From PALSA-1006 sp963733265 (GTDB lineage Bacteria > Pseudomonadota > Gammaproteobacteria > Burkholderiales > Gallionellaceae): a stretch of DNA of 64,000 bases. The notes under the pieces are model-generated. The model had not been told where the DNA came from, made no database searches, and saw nothing but the letters and a program-made list of their open reading frames with translations. Each line of letters begins with the position of its first letter. The first letter of the stretch is position 1. The stretch lies in contig CAVTCF010000002.1 of assembly GCA_963733265.1 (NCBI GenBank), forward strand, positions 1-64,000. The letters run 5' to 3'. Both the position numbers and the translations under genes were made by a program. Positions 63,670 through 64,000 of this stretch are shown here, piece after piece.

Positions 63670-64000
63670 ATGGTTTCAATTGTTCAGGCAATATCACTCA
63701 CCAAGCAGGTACTAAGCGGAGATCTTCCGTTGGTTATTCTGCACGATGTATCTTTCGAGGTTAAAACTGGTGAAAGCCTTGCTATTGTAGGTGCGTCGGG
63801 TTCAGGCAAATCCACACTGCTTGGCTTGTTGGCCGGACTCGACGTGCCAAGCAGCGGCAACGTACTGTTGAACGGCACAAGTTTATTCGACTTGGATGAA
63901 GATGGACGGGCGCGGTTGCGTGGTGAACTGGCGGGCTTCGTGTTCCAGTCATTTCAATTGCTACCGGCATTGAATGCACTTGAAAACGTTATGTTACCGT
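63670..64000 (+). CDS. ABC transporter ATPase, YbbA/LolD-like (partial)
   Basis: The first 110 residues of an ABC ATPase, cut by the window end. Walker A GASGSGKST and the Q-loop FVFQSFQLLP are present; the LSGGQ and Walker B parts lie beyond. The LolD/MacB/YbbA group is indicated by IVGASGSGKSTLLGLLAGLD. Proximity to tesA matches the known ybbA-tesA neighbourhood, so YbbA is favoured over LolD. Confidence 0.88.
   Translation, partial: MVSIVQAISLTKQVLSGDLPLVILHDVSFEVKTGESLAIVGASGSGKSTLLGLLAGLDVPSSGNVLLNGTSLFDLDEDGRARLRGELAGFVFQSFQLLPALNALENVMLP

Overview
The window looks like a chromosomal segment of a Gram-negative betaproteobacterium, most like the Gallionellaceae/Nitrosomonadales. This is inferred from content: an RNase E/RluC neighbourhood, RlmM, a TesA/YbbA-type neighbourhood, TonB receptors, and an outer-membrane porin with two multihaem cytochromes c like those of neutrophilic iron oxidisers. 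No rRNA, tRNA or CRISPR array was seen, so placement rests on proteins only.

Region 1 (0.3-13.2 kb) is a phenol/catechol meta-cleavage cluster, all on the + strand. It holds a [2Fe-2S] ferredoxin, catechol 2,3-dioxygenase, the six phenol hydroxylase genes (K, L, M, N, O, P), then hydroxymuconic semialdehyde dehydrogenase, hydratase, decarboxylase, tautomerase, acylating acetaldehyde dehydrogenase and aldolase. Together they take phenol to pyruvate plus acetyl-CoA by the oxalocrotonate branch. The semialdehyde hydrolase and a DmpR-type regulator are absent. An SDR protein and a frameshifted second tautomerase-like gene follow. Region 2 (13.3-23.0 kb) continues on the same strand with a fatty-acid beta-oxidation set: FadN-type HAD/hydratase fusion, EtfB, EtfA, acyl-CoA dehydrogenase, a quinone-reductase-like flavoprotein, ETF:quinone oxidoreductase and thiolase.

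Region 3 (23.2-34.5 kb) has a small unknown gene, two abutting inverted-repeat (MITE-like) elements, a GGDEF/EAL protein paired with a periplasmic binding protein, then a ThDP enzyme, a TonB-dependent receptor, two overlapping citrate-synthase-like genes that seem to have lost catalytic residues, and a broken receptor remnant. Region 4 (34.7-40.7 kb) is an AT-rich accessory island with a FimB-like tyrosine recombinase, a Cas4-like/DEDD (DUF2779) nuclease and several unknown genes.

Region 5 (40.8-47.9 kb) is housekeeping: low-molecular-weight phosphatase, RNase E, RluC, an ankyrin protein and RlmM. Region 6 (48.0-59.5 kb) is the most striking part: an Fe-S/FAD oxidoreductase divergent from a histidine-rich membrane protein, a PAS histidine kinase and FixJ-type regulator, then a 27-haem cytochrome, a 14-haem cytochrome and a TPR-containing outer-membrane barrel. 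It reads as a complete porin-cytochrome conduit for extracellular electron transfer, with its own regulator and a perfect 18-bp palindrome in front of it. Region 7 (59.6-64 kb) has a Gph-like phosphatase, an S49 peptidase, TesA, a Ser/Thr kinase with a degenerate cyclase domain, and the start of a YbbA/LolD-type ABC ATPase cut by the window edge.
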